Below are positions 23,400 through 34,918 of a stretch of DNA of 64,000 nucleotides, piece by piece. The position numbers were made by a program, and so were the translations under genes. This stretch comes from Spinacia oleracea (taxonomy: Eukaryota > Streptophyta > Magnoliopsida > Caryophyllales > Amaranthaceae), in the NCBI RefSeq assembly GCF_020520425.1, contig NC_079492.1, forward strand, positions 66,889,671-66,953,670. Direction: 5' to 3'. Within the stretch, counting starts at the first letter, position 1. Every line of letters starts with the position of its first letter. Under the pieces are notes generated by a model. The model made no database searches and was not told the origin of the DNA. It worked only from the letters and a program-made list of their open reading frames with translations.

Positions 23400-26300
23400 T
23401 CAACACTAAAGAATTCAATTCTTAAGACTATAAGAAAGGGTACAAGAAATAGGAAAACAAAGGAACACATGAAAGGAATTTACGATTCCGTTTCTACCTA
23501 TAAGTTTATGTTTAAAGAGAAGTAACCTAGCAATCAAACTTCCTTGGTATCATATACCGCTTGAGGTTCTTACTTCGATAATAACTCAAACAATGGAAGC
23601 TAGGATACACTAATGACCTACAAGTGGGAAATGAAGCATGGCAATGCTACATTAGTTGTAGGGTCATCTAGTTTGTTTTAAAGTCCTTTCAAAGGCTGGA
23701 ACTTAATGGCTATTTTGTTCCATAATCAGCATACCTAAATTTCTGCTTCAAACACAGAAAGACTCACATTCAGAAGAACAAAAACAATGCTTGATTGTTT
23801 GTTCATTTGAATGAAATGGTCATTTACAGAATGAGTCAATATGCTTGATTAAAACAAACAACTCTTTAAAGAACTTTACTAGGTTCAAATCAACCCCTTG
23901 ATTTGAGTTCCACTAATCTTTGGCATTGTTGCTTAGACCATATCAACAAGTTAGCATTCAAAAGCTCTATTTTAATGGACTTTTGAAAGTTGGTTGATTT
24001 CTAGATCAACTTAAGACAAGCTAGTCTTACTTGTTGAAAGTAACAAAAGATATGAACTATTGTTAGAACGCCTAGACGATAGAGTTCAAAGCTAAAGAAA
24101 GATTTTATGACTTTATTATTTCACATGGATTTGAGTGAATATAGGTTTATTTACTCAAATGTGATATAAGTTGAATCTGTTTGGCTAGTTCAAAGATTCA
24201 GAAGTATAAAATCCACTTGGCAAGAAATCATAAAGATCTAGGTTAGATCATGTTGATGATTACTTGAGACCAAATATGATCATCAATGATTGTGTGTTGT
24301 AATTTCACAATCTAGCTCCATAAGATATGGCATATCTAAGTTGGAATTATCGAAGTCGATTAGTACTTGATTCAATCAATGATGGATCATAAAGACTTTT
24401 CCTATAATTTCTAAAACAAAATGCTCAACTACCACCAAACTAAACCAAATTCGTCAAAGCTATTGAAAAGTAATTTCAGAATATCTTTTCATAATATATC
24501 TAAAGAGTTCTTAAACTCAGTGGGAGCTTAGTGTTTGTTATTCAACAAACTAAGGCCCAAGTCTAGATATATGTTTCATTGTGATTTATTCAAATGAGAC
24601 ACAAGGGTATTGTTTCTACCACGAATTTTTGAGAACATAATGTTTGTTTGCTCGAAATAATGTCCTTTTGGAGATTCGTTTCCAAAATGACAAGTGGGAG
24701 AAAATAGACCTCGAAAGTCTTCGAGGCGAACAACAAACATAAACGGACATTCCGGAAGCTTTTCGAAGTGCTTCAGAAAAACCGAACTTATTCTTTAAGG
24801 ACTTTAGAAGTGGATTTAAAGAATAGACATCTCTTAGAATACTTTACAAGTGCTTCAAAGAGAATAGAATATTCAAAGGACTCTCAAAGTGCCTGTTGAT
24901 ATTCTATTGTTTGATGTTCTATACCCAAGTAGGCATAGAGTTCAAGTCACTGGAACTATTAGATTCTTCTATTAGATAGTAAAGAAACATAGAGTTCTGG
25001 TCAATGAAACTATGAGATTCTTCTATTAGATAGTGAAGAAACCTACAACTTGCAATCAAACTATTATCATGTAGATTAATGAGTTTGTGACTTGTAAGAA
25101 AGCTATGACGAAACCTAGATTCCCTAAAATGGTTAGAGGCCATATATAGACTCAAATGTTTTAAATGGTTAGAGGCCATAAAACATACTCAATGTTTTGA
25201 TGACAAAATTGAAATTTTGTTGATTTGCAAGAATAGGTTCACACCTATTGGTTGCAAGTTTGTTTTAAGGATAAAAACCATCAAACATGAAATTGTGTTC
25301 ACACACAAAGCGAGATTAGTTGCTAAAGGTTACAAGCAAATTCATGGTGTGAATTGTGTTGAAACCTCATGCATAATCGTAATGCTCAAGTCTATAATTC
25401 AAGCAATGATTGCATATTGGTACATATAGCAATTGGATGACAAAACGTATTCCTCAATCAAATGTTGGAATAAACTATGTACATGGTATGTCATAGGATT
25501 TGTGGATCCAAATAAATGCTTGAAAGAGAAAGCTAGCTTATAAAATCTAAGTACAGATTTAAGCAAGCAATTGGGAATTGGAATTATATTTTAATGAAGC
25601 TAATAAGTATTTTAGTTTCATAAAATATACATGATTCTTATAGATATATAAGAAGTTTAGTGGGAGTACGTAAAACTTAATTGGTCCTATGTGTATCACA
25701 CATATCTCTCTATTGTGAAATAACATTCAAATGCTAATGACTTAGATTTGAAATTATTTATCCATGATGGACCATGGCGAAACTTAGTACATACTGGGTA
25801 TTAAGATCTATTTACAAAGATCTTATAATATTGTTTTGGATTAAGTAATGGCATTTACTAAATCAAACACGAAATACTCCATTGGAGATATTCGACCCAT
25901 GTGAATAAATCTAAGTAAAGGATGTTTGAACTATGTATAAGCATTTACTAAGTTAAACATCAAAGAGTCTAAATGAGATTCTTAACCTATATTATATGTC
26001 AAAGAATTTAGCTGAATTTAGTATCTACTGAAACTAGATATGCTAAAGTTACATGAATAGAATTCAATTGGGAATTATTCTGCAAAAGAATTTATCATGT
26101 ATGATATAATATGAGGATCGCCAAAAACGTATCGTATGACTTTAGGCATGACGAACATATACCAATCTCTATTGATCTAAGTGAAGATCAACTAGATTGA
26201 GATCAAGAATACTTATGGTACTTGAAAAGGTACATAGGAATAGTTCTTGATTCAAGGAAATAAAGATATGCTAAATATTGATGCTACACGCATAAACACT

Positions 26301-27300
26301 GGCAAAGGATCAAGCAAGACCCTTTGGAGTTAACCATTGACAAGGACGAGCTAAAGAGCATCGTGTTTTGAAATGGCAACATGGATTGAAGACCATGAGT
26401 TGTTGCGTGGGAAATTAAATATGTTCTAAGATATTGCTGGAAAGTCTTCCACATATCTGTGAACTGCTTGGATAAGCAAATCCAAACAAAGCATCACTAG
26501 CAACCTAAACAGTTGAAGTAAAAGTACTTATTGCCTAAGAAGCAATAAAACAGAGTTGTTTATATTAATGAGTTCTTCATTGAACTTGGGTGGATCACAT
26601 GTCTGCTAACTTGATGATTCTTCATTACAAAATGCGTAGAACCACTATCGAAGTAAGAAAGACTAGATCACATAATAAACAAACTCAAAAGATCTTATCA
26701 TCATATCTCGAAGAACATTCGATGAAAAGGATATTAAGATTGGCAAAGCATGATAACTAAACCTATGCAACAAGTGAGAAGCAACACTCACGTTGTAGCA
26801 CTGGAAATCAAACATAGCTTTGAATTCCATGAAATGTTTTAAAGATGGGTTAGAGGCCCATGGTTGTAAAACATTGGGGTTGAACATTTATCATATATGA
26901 AATGTGTTTTCATATTCCATTTAATCTTGGTTTAGTATTAAATGATGAGTCCCTTCAATTTGACAATATATTCAAGATAGACTGTCAGGACCAGTCCTGT
27001 GACTAAGAAATGTCTATCAAGTGAACTTGAATGTCAAAAGTTGAAAATGGTCCCTAGTCGGAGTTTTCTATAAAATTGGACGCATAGAAAACGTTAGACG
27101 ACTAGAATGCAAGATGACTAGTAGTTCTGTTTCTTGAACTATGTGGACATGGCAATGTCATAATCATTTGCATAGATACTTACTTTGGGAAGACTAGTAT
27201 CGGACAAGACCTATGAAACTTTACTGTAAGAGATGAAAATCTGTCATAAGTAAATTTCATTAAAATTATTAGACACTAAATCCTCAATACCTGAGTGATT
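23400..27300 (+). pseudogene. Frame-broken copia pol relics (integrase end, RT, RNase H)
   Basis: Recognisable pieces occur in the expected order. A post-integrase motif of the GYxFY...VFARNxVFLE type lies at about 24603-24720. RT block 1, with 'GCKFVLRIKT' and 'HKARLVAKGYKQIHGVN', is at 25217-25429. A 'GFVDPNKCLKEKASL' block lies at about 25497-25540. RNase H relics (YLKRYIGIVLDS at about 26216-26252, INEFFIELGW at about 26564-26593, EFHEMF...RWVRGPW at about 26823-26862) follow. Stops and shifts interrupt every block. I did not find the YVDD box or the DSG protease. Confidence 0.8.
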
Positions 27301-27690
27301 TGAGATTACTTGTTTGAGAACTGGTTGCTTTGACGTTGACCAACCGTCGCACCGTAAAAGGAGGCTATAAAGGCAACGCTCAGGTAATCACCTATCAAAC
27401 GAAGTCTAATCTCAAGATCGCAAGATTGGGATTGTCCTCCCATAAATCGGGATGAGATGCTTAAAAGTTGTACAAGGCCACTCGGAGAGCTAGAAACTGT
27501 GAAATGCATGGCCGTGCTCGGATGAATCATAGGCTATGATTATCTGTTTATTTGATCAGTTGAACTCTGAAACCGAGGAACACCTCTGGACATAATAAGG
27601 ATGACAACTCTTACCTTATGTTCAAGAGCAAGCATCGAGCGACAAAGGAATTAGGAAATGCACACTTGTCCCTAAGGACAAGTGGGAGAC

Positions 27691-29074
27691 TGAAGGAAAT
27701 AATGCCCTTGGTCCAAGTATGCATTCTATGTTAAGTCTAATAAATGCGGTTCAGTATTAATTAACAAGTTAATAATTCAGTGAGATCAAGTGAGCTGAAT
27801 GCCTAGCTAGAGGCCGCTTCAGTTCAAGTGGAATTAATGATATTAATCCACAGCTTACTCTTGACTGAACCCGTAGGGTCACACAAATAGTACGTAAACG
27901 GATCAAGTATTTAATGGCATTAAATACTCTATCTATGGATATTCGGAATCGACGGATCTTGGTTTCAGTGGGAGCTGAGATCGTCACAGGCAAGAAATGA
28001 ATACTCCGGAAACGATGATATTACCGGAAACGGAAATATGGATCGTATCGGAAATATAAATATTATCCAAGTCGTAGATGTTGCCGGAAACGGAAACATG
28101 GTACGTATCGGAAAATATTATCGGAAATGGAAATATTACCAGAATCGGAAATATTGCCGGAGACGGAAATATTGTCAGAATCGGAAATATTACCGGAATC
28201 GGAAAATAATTCCGGAAACGGAAATATTAAATATTGTTCGTATCGGAAATGAATTCCGGAATCGGAAATTTAATCGGAAGCGTATCGTACGAATAAGCAT
28301 CGGACGAGGCCTGCCGGACGAGGGCCCAGCACGAAGCCAGGCCATCGCCCAGCAAGCCAAGCGCGCCACACAAACAGCCACGCCAGGCCCAGCGCAAGGC
28401 CAGGCCCAGCAGGCCGTGGCAGCGCGCACAGCGCGCGCAGCGCGCGCGGGTGCTTGCGTGGGCTTGTGGCTCGCGCAGGCCTCGCTGCGTGGGCTGCTGC
28501 TCGCACGCACGCATGGGCGGCCCATCGAGGCTGCCGTGTGTGTGTGCGTAAGTGTTTGTGTTCGTGCACGTTTCCTAAAACGTGCAGAGTTCGGTTAATG
28601 ATTAAATTCCTAATTCTATTTGATAAAATAATTAAATTAGAGTTCTTGTAGGATTCTAGGTTTAATTAATTTGTATCTGAATAGGATTCCAATTCCCTTT
28701 CCATAACCCTATAAATATGTGGCCTGGGTTCACAATTTATAACGAGTTTTAAAAAGTATTTAAAGTGAGTTTTTGAGAGAAAAATTCAGCCACACATCTT
28801 GCTCAAAAGTGCCGAAAATTCTAGTACCTTAAGGGCGATTCTAGTTGGTCAATCTTAAGGCGGATCCGGACGTGCTGTGGACTATCTACGGAGGGACGAC
28901 ACTTGGAGTCCTAAAGACTTGTTCTTGTTCGGTTCGGGCGCAGCTAGGGAGGGCACGCAACAAAGAGTATGCATCTAAATTATGCTATATGATTATGTGT
29001 AAATAATATGTTGTCCTGGGTTAATGGTTGTTTCCGCATGATCTATGTAATGTCATATGTATCATAACCTAACA
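27691..29074 (+). repeat. Right LTR (1,384 bp) of the degenerate copia element
   Basis: Identical in length to the left LTR. Six substitutions were found by eye (one early in the LTR near 27821, three in the ggaaat repeats, one at about 28337 and one at about 28532). No indels. Confidence 0.96.
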
Positions 29075-29081
29075 TATATTA

Positions 29082-29425
29082 CTCCCTCCATTCCTAAATG
29101 ATATTCCTTTTTGGAGTTTGGGGTGGAAAATAAGAAAATGGAATCTTGTAAGGATTGGATGTAAAAATAATGATTGGGTGTAAGAGAAAATAATAAATAA
29201 ATAAAGGAAAGTAATAAAGAAATGAAGTAGAGAGAAGATATTTTGTTTAAAGTAATAAAAAATCATAAAAGTGGGGTTGAGTGGGTGAATGGGGAAATGT
29301 GAATGAATTAAATAAGGAATGATGGAGAAATTTATGGTAAAAAGTCATGTCCAAAAATAGAAACAAGAAGATCATTTAGGAACGATATTTATAGAAACAG
29401 GAAGATAAAAAAGGAATGGAGGGAG
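29082..29425. mobile_element. Stowaway-type MITE, family B, copy 2
   Basis: 344 bp, TA at 29080-29081 and 29426-29427. It is inserted seven bases after the right LTR of the copia element, inside the older split MITE, and is in reverse orientation relative to 16136-16479. Confidence 0.92.
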
Positions 29426-29608
29426 TATATTCCTTTTTTCTAATGTACTATATTTAACTTTTCTAAAACCTGTGAAAATTATCAAACAGAATTATAAAAA
29501 TGGGACAGACAGAGTATAAAACTCATCTGATCGTACATTTTACAAAATTTATCAAACTGCATCACTAAAAATATAAGGCCCGCCAATAAATTATGACCAA
29601 CCACGGTA

Positions 29609-29934
29609 CTCCCTCCGTCCCGGAATACTCGACCCGGTTTGACCGGCACAGAGTTTAAGGGATTTGAATTGACTTATTTAATTTAATAGGTAGTAGTTGA
29701 TAGTGGGGTATTATTTTAATGTAGTTAGTGGGAAATGTGTAAAGGGGTGGGGTTAGGGGAGAGTAGGGGTTGAATTTTTAATTATTTTTGTATGGAGTAG
29801 GGGTAGGTGGGTTAATAGGAGTGGAGTGAGAAATAATATAATATTGTTAGAATATTTCTATTTTTAGAAACAGGTCAAGTATTAAGGGACGGCCCGATAA
29901 GGAAAACAGGTCAAGTATTTCGGGACGGAGGGAG
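29609..29934. mobile_element. Stowaway-type MITE, family A, copy 2
   Basis: 326 bp, TA at 29607-29608 and 29935-29936. It is nearly the same as 14520-14852, with a short deletion in the 'gtaggggt...' region. Confidence 0.92.
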
Positions 29935-30172
29935 TAGTTTCTTCTGTCATTATTGTCTTCACTGTTCGTAATATTTGCCCAATATTGTGTTATTGTAAAA
30001 TTATCCTTTTAAGGGACTCAAGGGAGTCGTGTGATAGTTTCCTTTTGTCCAAGGTACACATGAAATGTAATGTGGTGAATTATCGATACTAAATTATTTT
30101 TTTGACGAAAACAAATAAATAAAATCGATACTAATTCTAAATACATGCGATGTAGGGTTTTAACATTGAAAA

Positions 30173-30826
30173 CTAGTGTGTGGCTCGGGCGATGCCCCGA
30201 TTGCTACATTGAATAGTTAAAATTTTAGATTTTTCTTGAGCAAAATATTTGATAAGATACATGTAAAGCATTAAGTGAAAGCATTCATCAAGTTCGTCAA
30301 CTACACAAACAAACTAAGTCATTTATCGTGAGAAATAATTTTTCAATTGCATCATCTTACAATTTGTATAATTTGTTTTCTAGTGGAAATAAGTTATTCA
30401 AAATTAACAAACACCAAATTAGATACATGCAGCCATGCAAGGCATTTCTGTAGTTGATGCTTAATTATGAGACTTATGACATCATGGTTATTCATGATTA
30501 TCCTAATTCTTTAATTATTTTTTTTTTCCAAAATAGTCAATAGAAAATAAAAAGTCACATAAAAGTTTAGTTGTTGTAAATTTCATGTTAACATTCATTT
30601 ATAAATTTATGTGAAAAGATAAACCACAAATGGTTGTTGGTTAAGATGGTAATGAGAGTTATCCTCCACACTTGAGGTATCGAGTTCGAACCTCATTGTA
30701 TGTATTGATTTTTGGTTGTCCATGATATGGCATATCATTTGGTGAGTGGATGATGTGGCGCAAAGGGAAGAGTACTACGTGCCACATAGACATTTTTCTC
30801 AACGCCTTTTAATATATTAGTATAGA
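30173..30826 (-). mobile_element. Non-autonomous Helitron
   Basis: On the minus strand the element starts TCTATACTAATATATTAAAA at 30826 and ends with a small hairpin (CGGGGCATCGCCCG) about 11 bases before CTAG at 30176-30173. It sits between A and T, as Helitrons do. At 654 bp it carries no Rep/helicase. The plus strand at 30628-30695 has tRNA-like boxes ('tggttaagatggta', 'gagttcgaacctc'), perhaps a captured tRNA or SINE segment. Confidence 0.82.
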
Positions 30827-31004
30827 TATTAAATTTGTTTATAAAAAGGGAATAAAAAAGTAAACGAGTTATAACATAGGTATAAATGTATAATAGAGAC
30901 CATATAAAATTAAAGTAAAAAGTCGGACTTATTGCAATCCCAAATTCTTATATGAGTCTGTTCTCACCATTAACTGAAGGTGAGACCAGTTCACACTTGC
31001 GAAT

Positions 31005-31670
31005 TTAGGTATGTTACTTCTATAGTTTAGACATGTTACTTTTTTTTATAATTTTAGAGGAGGTACTTTTTTTAGTTTAAGTATGTTACTTCTATAGTTT
31101 ATACATGTTACTTTTTTTATACGGAGTAGTTTTAGGAGAGATACCTTCTTAGTTTAGGTATGTTACTTCTATAGTTTAGACATGTTACTTTTTTTTTATA
31201 ATTTTAGAGGAGGTACTTTTTTTAGTTTAGGTATGTTACTTCTATAGTTTATACATGTTACTTTTTTTATACGGAGTAGTTTAATGGGAGATACCTTCTT
31301 AGTTTAGGTATTTACTTCTATAGTTTAGACATGTTACTTTTTTTTTTAATAATTTTAGAGGAGGTATTTTTTTTAGTTGAGGTATGTTACTTCTATAATT
31401 TAGACATTTTACTTTTTTTAAAAAAAAAATTTAGATGAGGTACTTTTTTAGTTTAGGTATGTTACTTATATAGTTTAGACATGTTACTTTTTTTTTTATA
31501 CGGAATAGTTTTAGGGGAGGTACATTTTTAGTTTAGGTATGTTACTTCTATAGTTTAGACATATTACTTTTTTTATATATATAATTTTAGAGGAGGTACT
31601 TTTTTAGTTTAGCTATGTTACTTCTATAGTTTAGATCTGTTACTTTTTTTTATATAGTTTTAGTGGAGGT
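31005..31670. repeat. Tandem repeat, about 74-bp units
   Basis: About nine imperfect units built on 'atgttacttctatagtttag' plus 'acatgttactttttt', with spacing close to 74 bases. Alternate units contain 'atacggagtagtttta' or 'ataattttagaggagg', giving a roughly 148-bp two-unit period. Confidence 0.9.
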
Positions 31671-31795
31671 ACGCTATTGGTTTTGCGCTCGTCACACCAT
31701 CAAGTTGATGTTGTGACTGGTCTCACAGGAGACGCGCTGTATTGCAATTTAATTTGGCCGGCGATGATAGAGGTCACAAGTTGCGATAAATCATA

Positions 31796-32055
31796 TTTCC
31801 TCCGTCTTTTAATACTCGCAACGTTTGTTCGTTTCACGCATGCCAATGCACAACTTTGATCATTTATATCTTAAATTCTCTTTATGCAAAAATTATAAAA
31901 AGTTGATATTTTGAAAATACACATTGAGACGAATCTAACAAGATCCCACATGACTATGTTTTATCTTATATAAAAAAGCACTAAGAATAGTCAAAGTAGA
32001 TTATATGAATAGTGGCAAAAGTCCAAACGTTGCAAGTATTAAAAGACGGAGGAAG
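31796..32055. mobile_element. Stowaway-like MITE (third family)
   Basis: 260 bp with inverted ends 'tttcctccgtcttttaatac' and its near complement, extended by 'cgcaacgttt' pairing with 'aaacgttgca'. TA flanks at 31794-31795 and 32056-32057. The open frame crossing its left end is not a gene. Confidence 0.82.
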
Positions 32056-32177
32056 TATGTGTTACTCATTTGATGGTACCACGTAGACCGCGACTCATCA
32101 AATTATTTTTATTATCAACACCAATGTTTACCGTGAAAATATTAAAATAAGGCAAACCATTAAAACAATGACATAAT

Positions 32178-32263
32178 TTTTATAATGGTATGTTTTAGCA
32201 AAAATATATTTATTTTATTATTTTATAATGGTATGTTTTAGCAAAAATATATTTATTTTATTA
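32178..32263. repeat. Perfect 43-bp tandem duplication
   Basis: Two adjacent copies of a block starting 'ttttataatggtatgtttta', at 32178 and 32221. It is a small local duplication in AT-rich DNA. Confidence 0.85.
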
Positions 32264-32399
32264 TTTTGTCGCTAATGCGACTTTTATCACTTTGCAATTT
32301 ATAATACTCCGTAATGTTCTACAAATTTAATTATTACTCCGTATTACGTAAAAGATCATTCCTTGGCTATGCGATAATTGTTATGAATGAAGGACCTTT

Positions 32400-33696
32400 T
32401 TGGGCTTGAATGTTGATTTGTATGACAAATCTAATGTTTGAATAATGAGAAGAAATAAATGAAGAAATTAAAACACACACAAAGATTTAAGATGGTTCAC
32501 TCTTCAATGAGCTACATCCACCATGTGGGAGGGTTTTGAGCTTGTATTACTCTTCTTTGGAGAAAAGGTTACAAAGAGGAATTCTCAAAGGGGAAAAAGA
32601 GAGAATTCTATGTATGCTTAGATCTAGGGTTCCAATCTCACTTGTGTTTCTCTCTCTTAATTTTGAAATTCTCATTACATTTGGTATTTATAGTGTTAGA
32701 CATCAAACCAGTCTAAAGGACAAGAAAAGGGCCACGTCGATTGAACCTTGCGGAGAAGAAAACAGTTTACCCGTAGGGTTCAGTCGAACCTTTAAAGGGT
32801 CCGTCCGAACCCAGGTCAGGTTCGGCCGAACTTACCCAAAGTTACTGACTCTCTTCAGGTTCGGTCGAACCATCTAAGAGTTCGGCCGAACTTCCAACAG
32901 GGTTGGCTGAACCTCAAAGCTCGTTGGGCCGAACATCCTGCTTCATGACAGCTTCTCATAAAATAGTCATAACTCCCTCATTTCTCATCCAAAATGAGCT
33001 TATGACCAGCCGTTGGAAAGATATTGAGCCGAGCTTTCACCTCCAACTTGAATCAACTGAATCTAATGAATAGATGATGAGATATGTCCATTTGAAGTCA
33101 GATCTTCCACTATAACACCCTAACATCCTTCAAGGAAGATTCGAGGCACACATAACAATAATATTGTATTCTTTTCCACAAACTTTTACTGAAGGCTGGT
33201 GTACGATTAAGTAATACCCACAGTTGCACACTGTACTTTTTTTTTTAATAAAGCTAGAAGAAAAGTATCTATTTACACCTTCAAAAACTAATACAGTGAT
33301 ACTAGGTGTTATAACGGATGCAAAGAAAGATTAAATTAACGTAATTAAAAAACGCAGAGATTTAACGTGGTTCACTAACAATGTGTTAGCTACGTCCACA
33401 AGCAGAGGGGAGGAAAGTTTTATTGATCTTGAGGAATACAAATTACAGAATTCGGCTAGGTTATGACTAAAGAGTTTATATAGTACTCTCTAGACAGATG
33501 CGGAAAAAGCCAGAAAATAGGCCCAAAACAAATAATCCGTGTCCAAAATAACAGATACCCCGTGCTGGGGCGTTGCAGTAAGGGATTTGACCGATTCAAG
33601 ACATTATCTAACACTAGGGACATGAGAGAGTCAAGTAGAAAATACTACAAAGACTGGAGCTAACTATTTTGTCCAACGTATTCGTACTCCCTCTTT
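32400..33696. other. LTR-like debris with two related 'ggttcac...ctac(a/g)tccac' segments
   Basis: Segments at about 32490-32525 and 33358-33402 both read 'ga(t)ttaa...tggttcac...gctac(a/g)tccac', a theme common in plant LTRs and short non-autonomous LTR elements. From 32780 to 32935 there is a cluster of 'ggttcggccgaac' palindromic motifs. The open frame 32536-32877 crosses this cluster and shows no domain. Element ends could not be placed. Confidence 0.4.
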
Positions 33697-34010
33697 CACT
33701 AGTGGAAAAAGGCTTATTTGCATCCCCGCATTTGCCACGCCATTCTGAACATGTGACGCAAATGACAAATTTTAGCATAAAATTTAGTCATTTGCGTCGC
33801 AGCTTTGTTAAACTGCGACGCAAATGACTCTAGGATGCCCCCCAGAGTCATTTGCGTCGCAGATTAGTAAAACTGCGACGCAATTAACTCAATCAAGTGC
33901 GTCGCAGATTTACTAATCTGCGACGCAAATGACTCTGGGGGGCATCCTAGAGTCATTTGCGTCGCAGTTTAGTAATTCTGCGACGCAAATGATGTTTTGA
34001 ATTTTTCTAA
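33697..34010. repeat. 5' TIR and subterminal repeats of the CACTA element
   Basis: The TIR, about 28 bp with a few mismatches, is followed by repeated 'gtcatttgcgtcgcag' and its complement 'ctgcgacgcaaatgac', forming hairpins (for example 33787-33828 and 33896-33990). Such subterminal motifs are the transposase-binding regions in known CACTA elements; that role here is inferred. Confidence 0.88.
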
Positions 34011-34019
34011 AATTTAATT

Positions 34020-34918
34020 TTGTTGGCGCTAGCTCTCCAATGCGATATTCCACAGCGACCTAAATTGAAACCCAATTGCAAAAGCTTCACCCCTTCACTG
34101 CTTCAATTCCTTCCTCGGCCTTCCTCGTCCTCCGCCGTCAACCTCGTCCTCCGCCGTCAACCTCCGTCTTCCTCGACCTGCTGTTCGTCCTCCTGCCGCG
34201 TCAACCTCCTCTTCGCACAGCTCATTGTCCTCCAACTTCCTGCTCGTCGCCGCCCCCTGATCGTCGTTCAACCCCCGGCCTCTTCACAGGTCACTGTCGC
34301 CGCTTCCTCCTATACTGTCGCCGCTGCTTGCTAACGCCGTCGGCTGCCACGCCGCTGGCCCTCCTCTCTTCAATTGCTCCATCGATTAATTCGGTACATT
34401 TAAATTTTATTTTGTGGATATTATTTAATTGAATTTTAATTGTGCATTTTAATTATAATTGTGGATATTATGTTTGAATTTTAATGGTACATTTTAGTTG
34501 AATTTTAAGATTGAATTTTAATTGTGGATATTATTTAATTGAATTTTAATTGTGCACATTTAAGATTTAGGTTTTGTTGAATTTTAATTGTAGTTTTTGA
34601 TGAATTGTAATAGTTGGTTTTGTTGAAATTATTTGTTTATTACAATTAGGTTTTGTTGAATTAAGGTTATGAAATGAATTTTTGGGTTTGTGTAGGTTTA
34701 TGAGATGGTTTGTGTAGGTTATGAAATGATGTTTTGGGTTTGCTACAAAATTCGGGTTTGTGAATTTGTGATGTGAAATGAATTGTACTATGGGAACTTG
34801 TTATTAGTTATGGTAGGTTTTGTTGGAAGCCATGGATTTATAATGATATGAATAGCCTAGTTTATATTCTAACCTTTGACAAAATTTGGTCATATTGTTT
34901 TATCTTTAGTGGTTGAAA
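34020..34918 (+). other. Transcribed leader and probable 5' UTR intron of TNP2
   Basis: A pyrimidine-rich, low-complexity stretch (34080-34390) with a duplicated 'cctcgtcctccgccgtcaac' block is followed by 'attcg|gtacat' (donor at 34394) and an AT-rich intron ending 'tatctttag' at 34909. The start codon lies ten bases further on. The open frames in the pyrimidine-rich part show no domain. Confidence 0.5.

Larger units (their letters stand above)
18834..29074 (+). mobile_element. Ty1/copia-type element with near-identical LTRs but degenerate interior (non-autonomous)
   Basis: LTRs of 1,384 bp at 18834-20217 and 27691-29074 start TGAAGG and end TAACA. They differ at six positions (about 0.4%). 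The 5-bp duplication tatat lies at 18829-18833 and 29075-29079. A tRNA-Met PBS starts at 20219 and a purine tract 'aagtgggagac' precedes the right LTR. The 7.5-kb interior has only frame-broken copia relics, so the element cannot encode its own enzymes. LTR similarity implies movement within roughly the last few hundred thousand years, presumably driven by proteins from a related intact element. Confidence 0.95.
18586..29514. mobile_element. Older Stowaway-like MITE split by nested insertions
   Basis: Ends at 18586-18607 (CTCTCTCAGTCCCATTTTTA) and 29493-29514 (complement begins CTCTGTCTGTCCCATTTTTA) form an inverted pair with two mismatches; TA follows at 29515-29516 and the left flank is CA. 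About 248 bp of the MITE lie left of the copia insertion and about 90 bp lie right of it and of a second MITE. Removing both inserts leaves an element of about 340 bp, a normal Stowaway size. The split is inferred from the TIR pair and the perfect duplications of the inserts. Confidence 0.7.

Noticed and set aside
32536..32877. 113-codon open frame
   Set aside because: It lies in LTR-like repeat sequence with 'ggttcggccgaac' motifs and has no domain.
34020..34432. Pro/Ser-rich open frames in the CACTA leader
   Set aside because: The low-complexity, pyrimidine-rich sequence is open in two frames and precedes a likely 5' UTR intron; better explained as non-coding leader.
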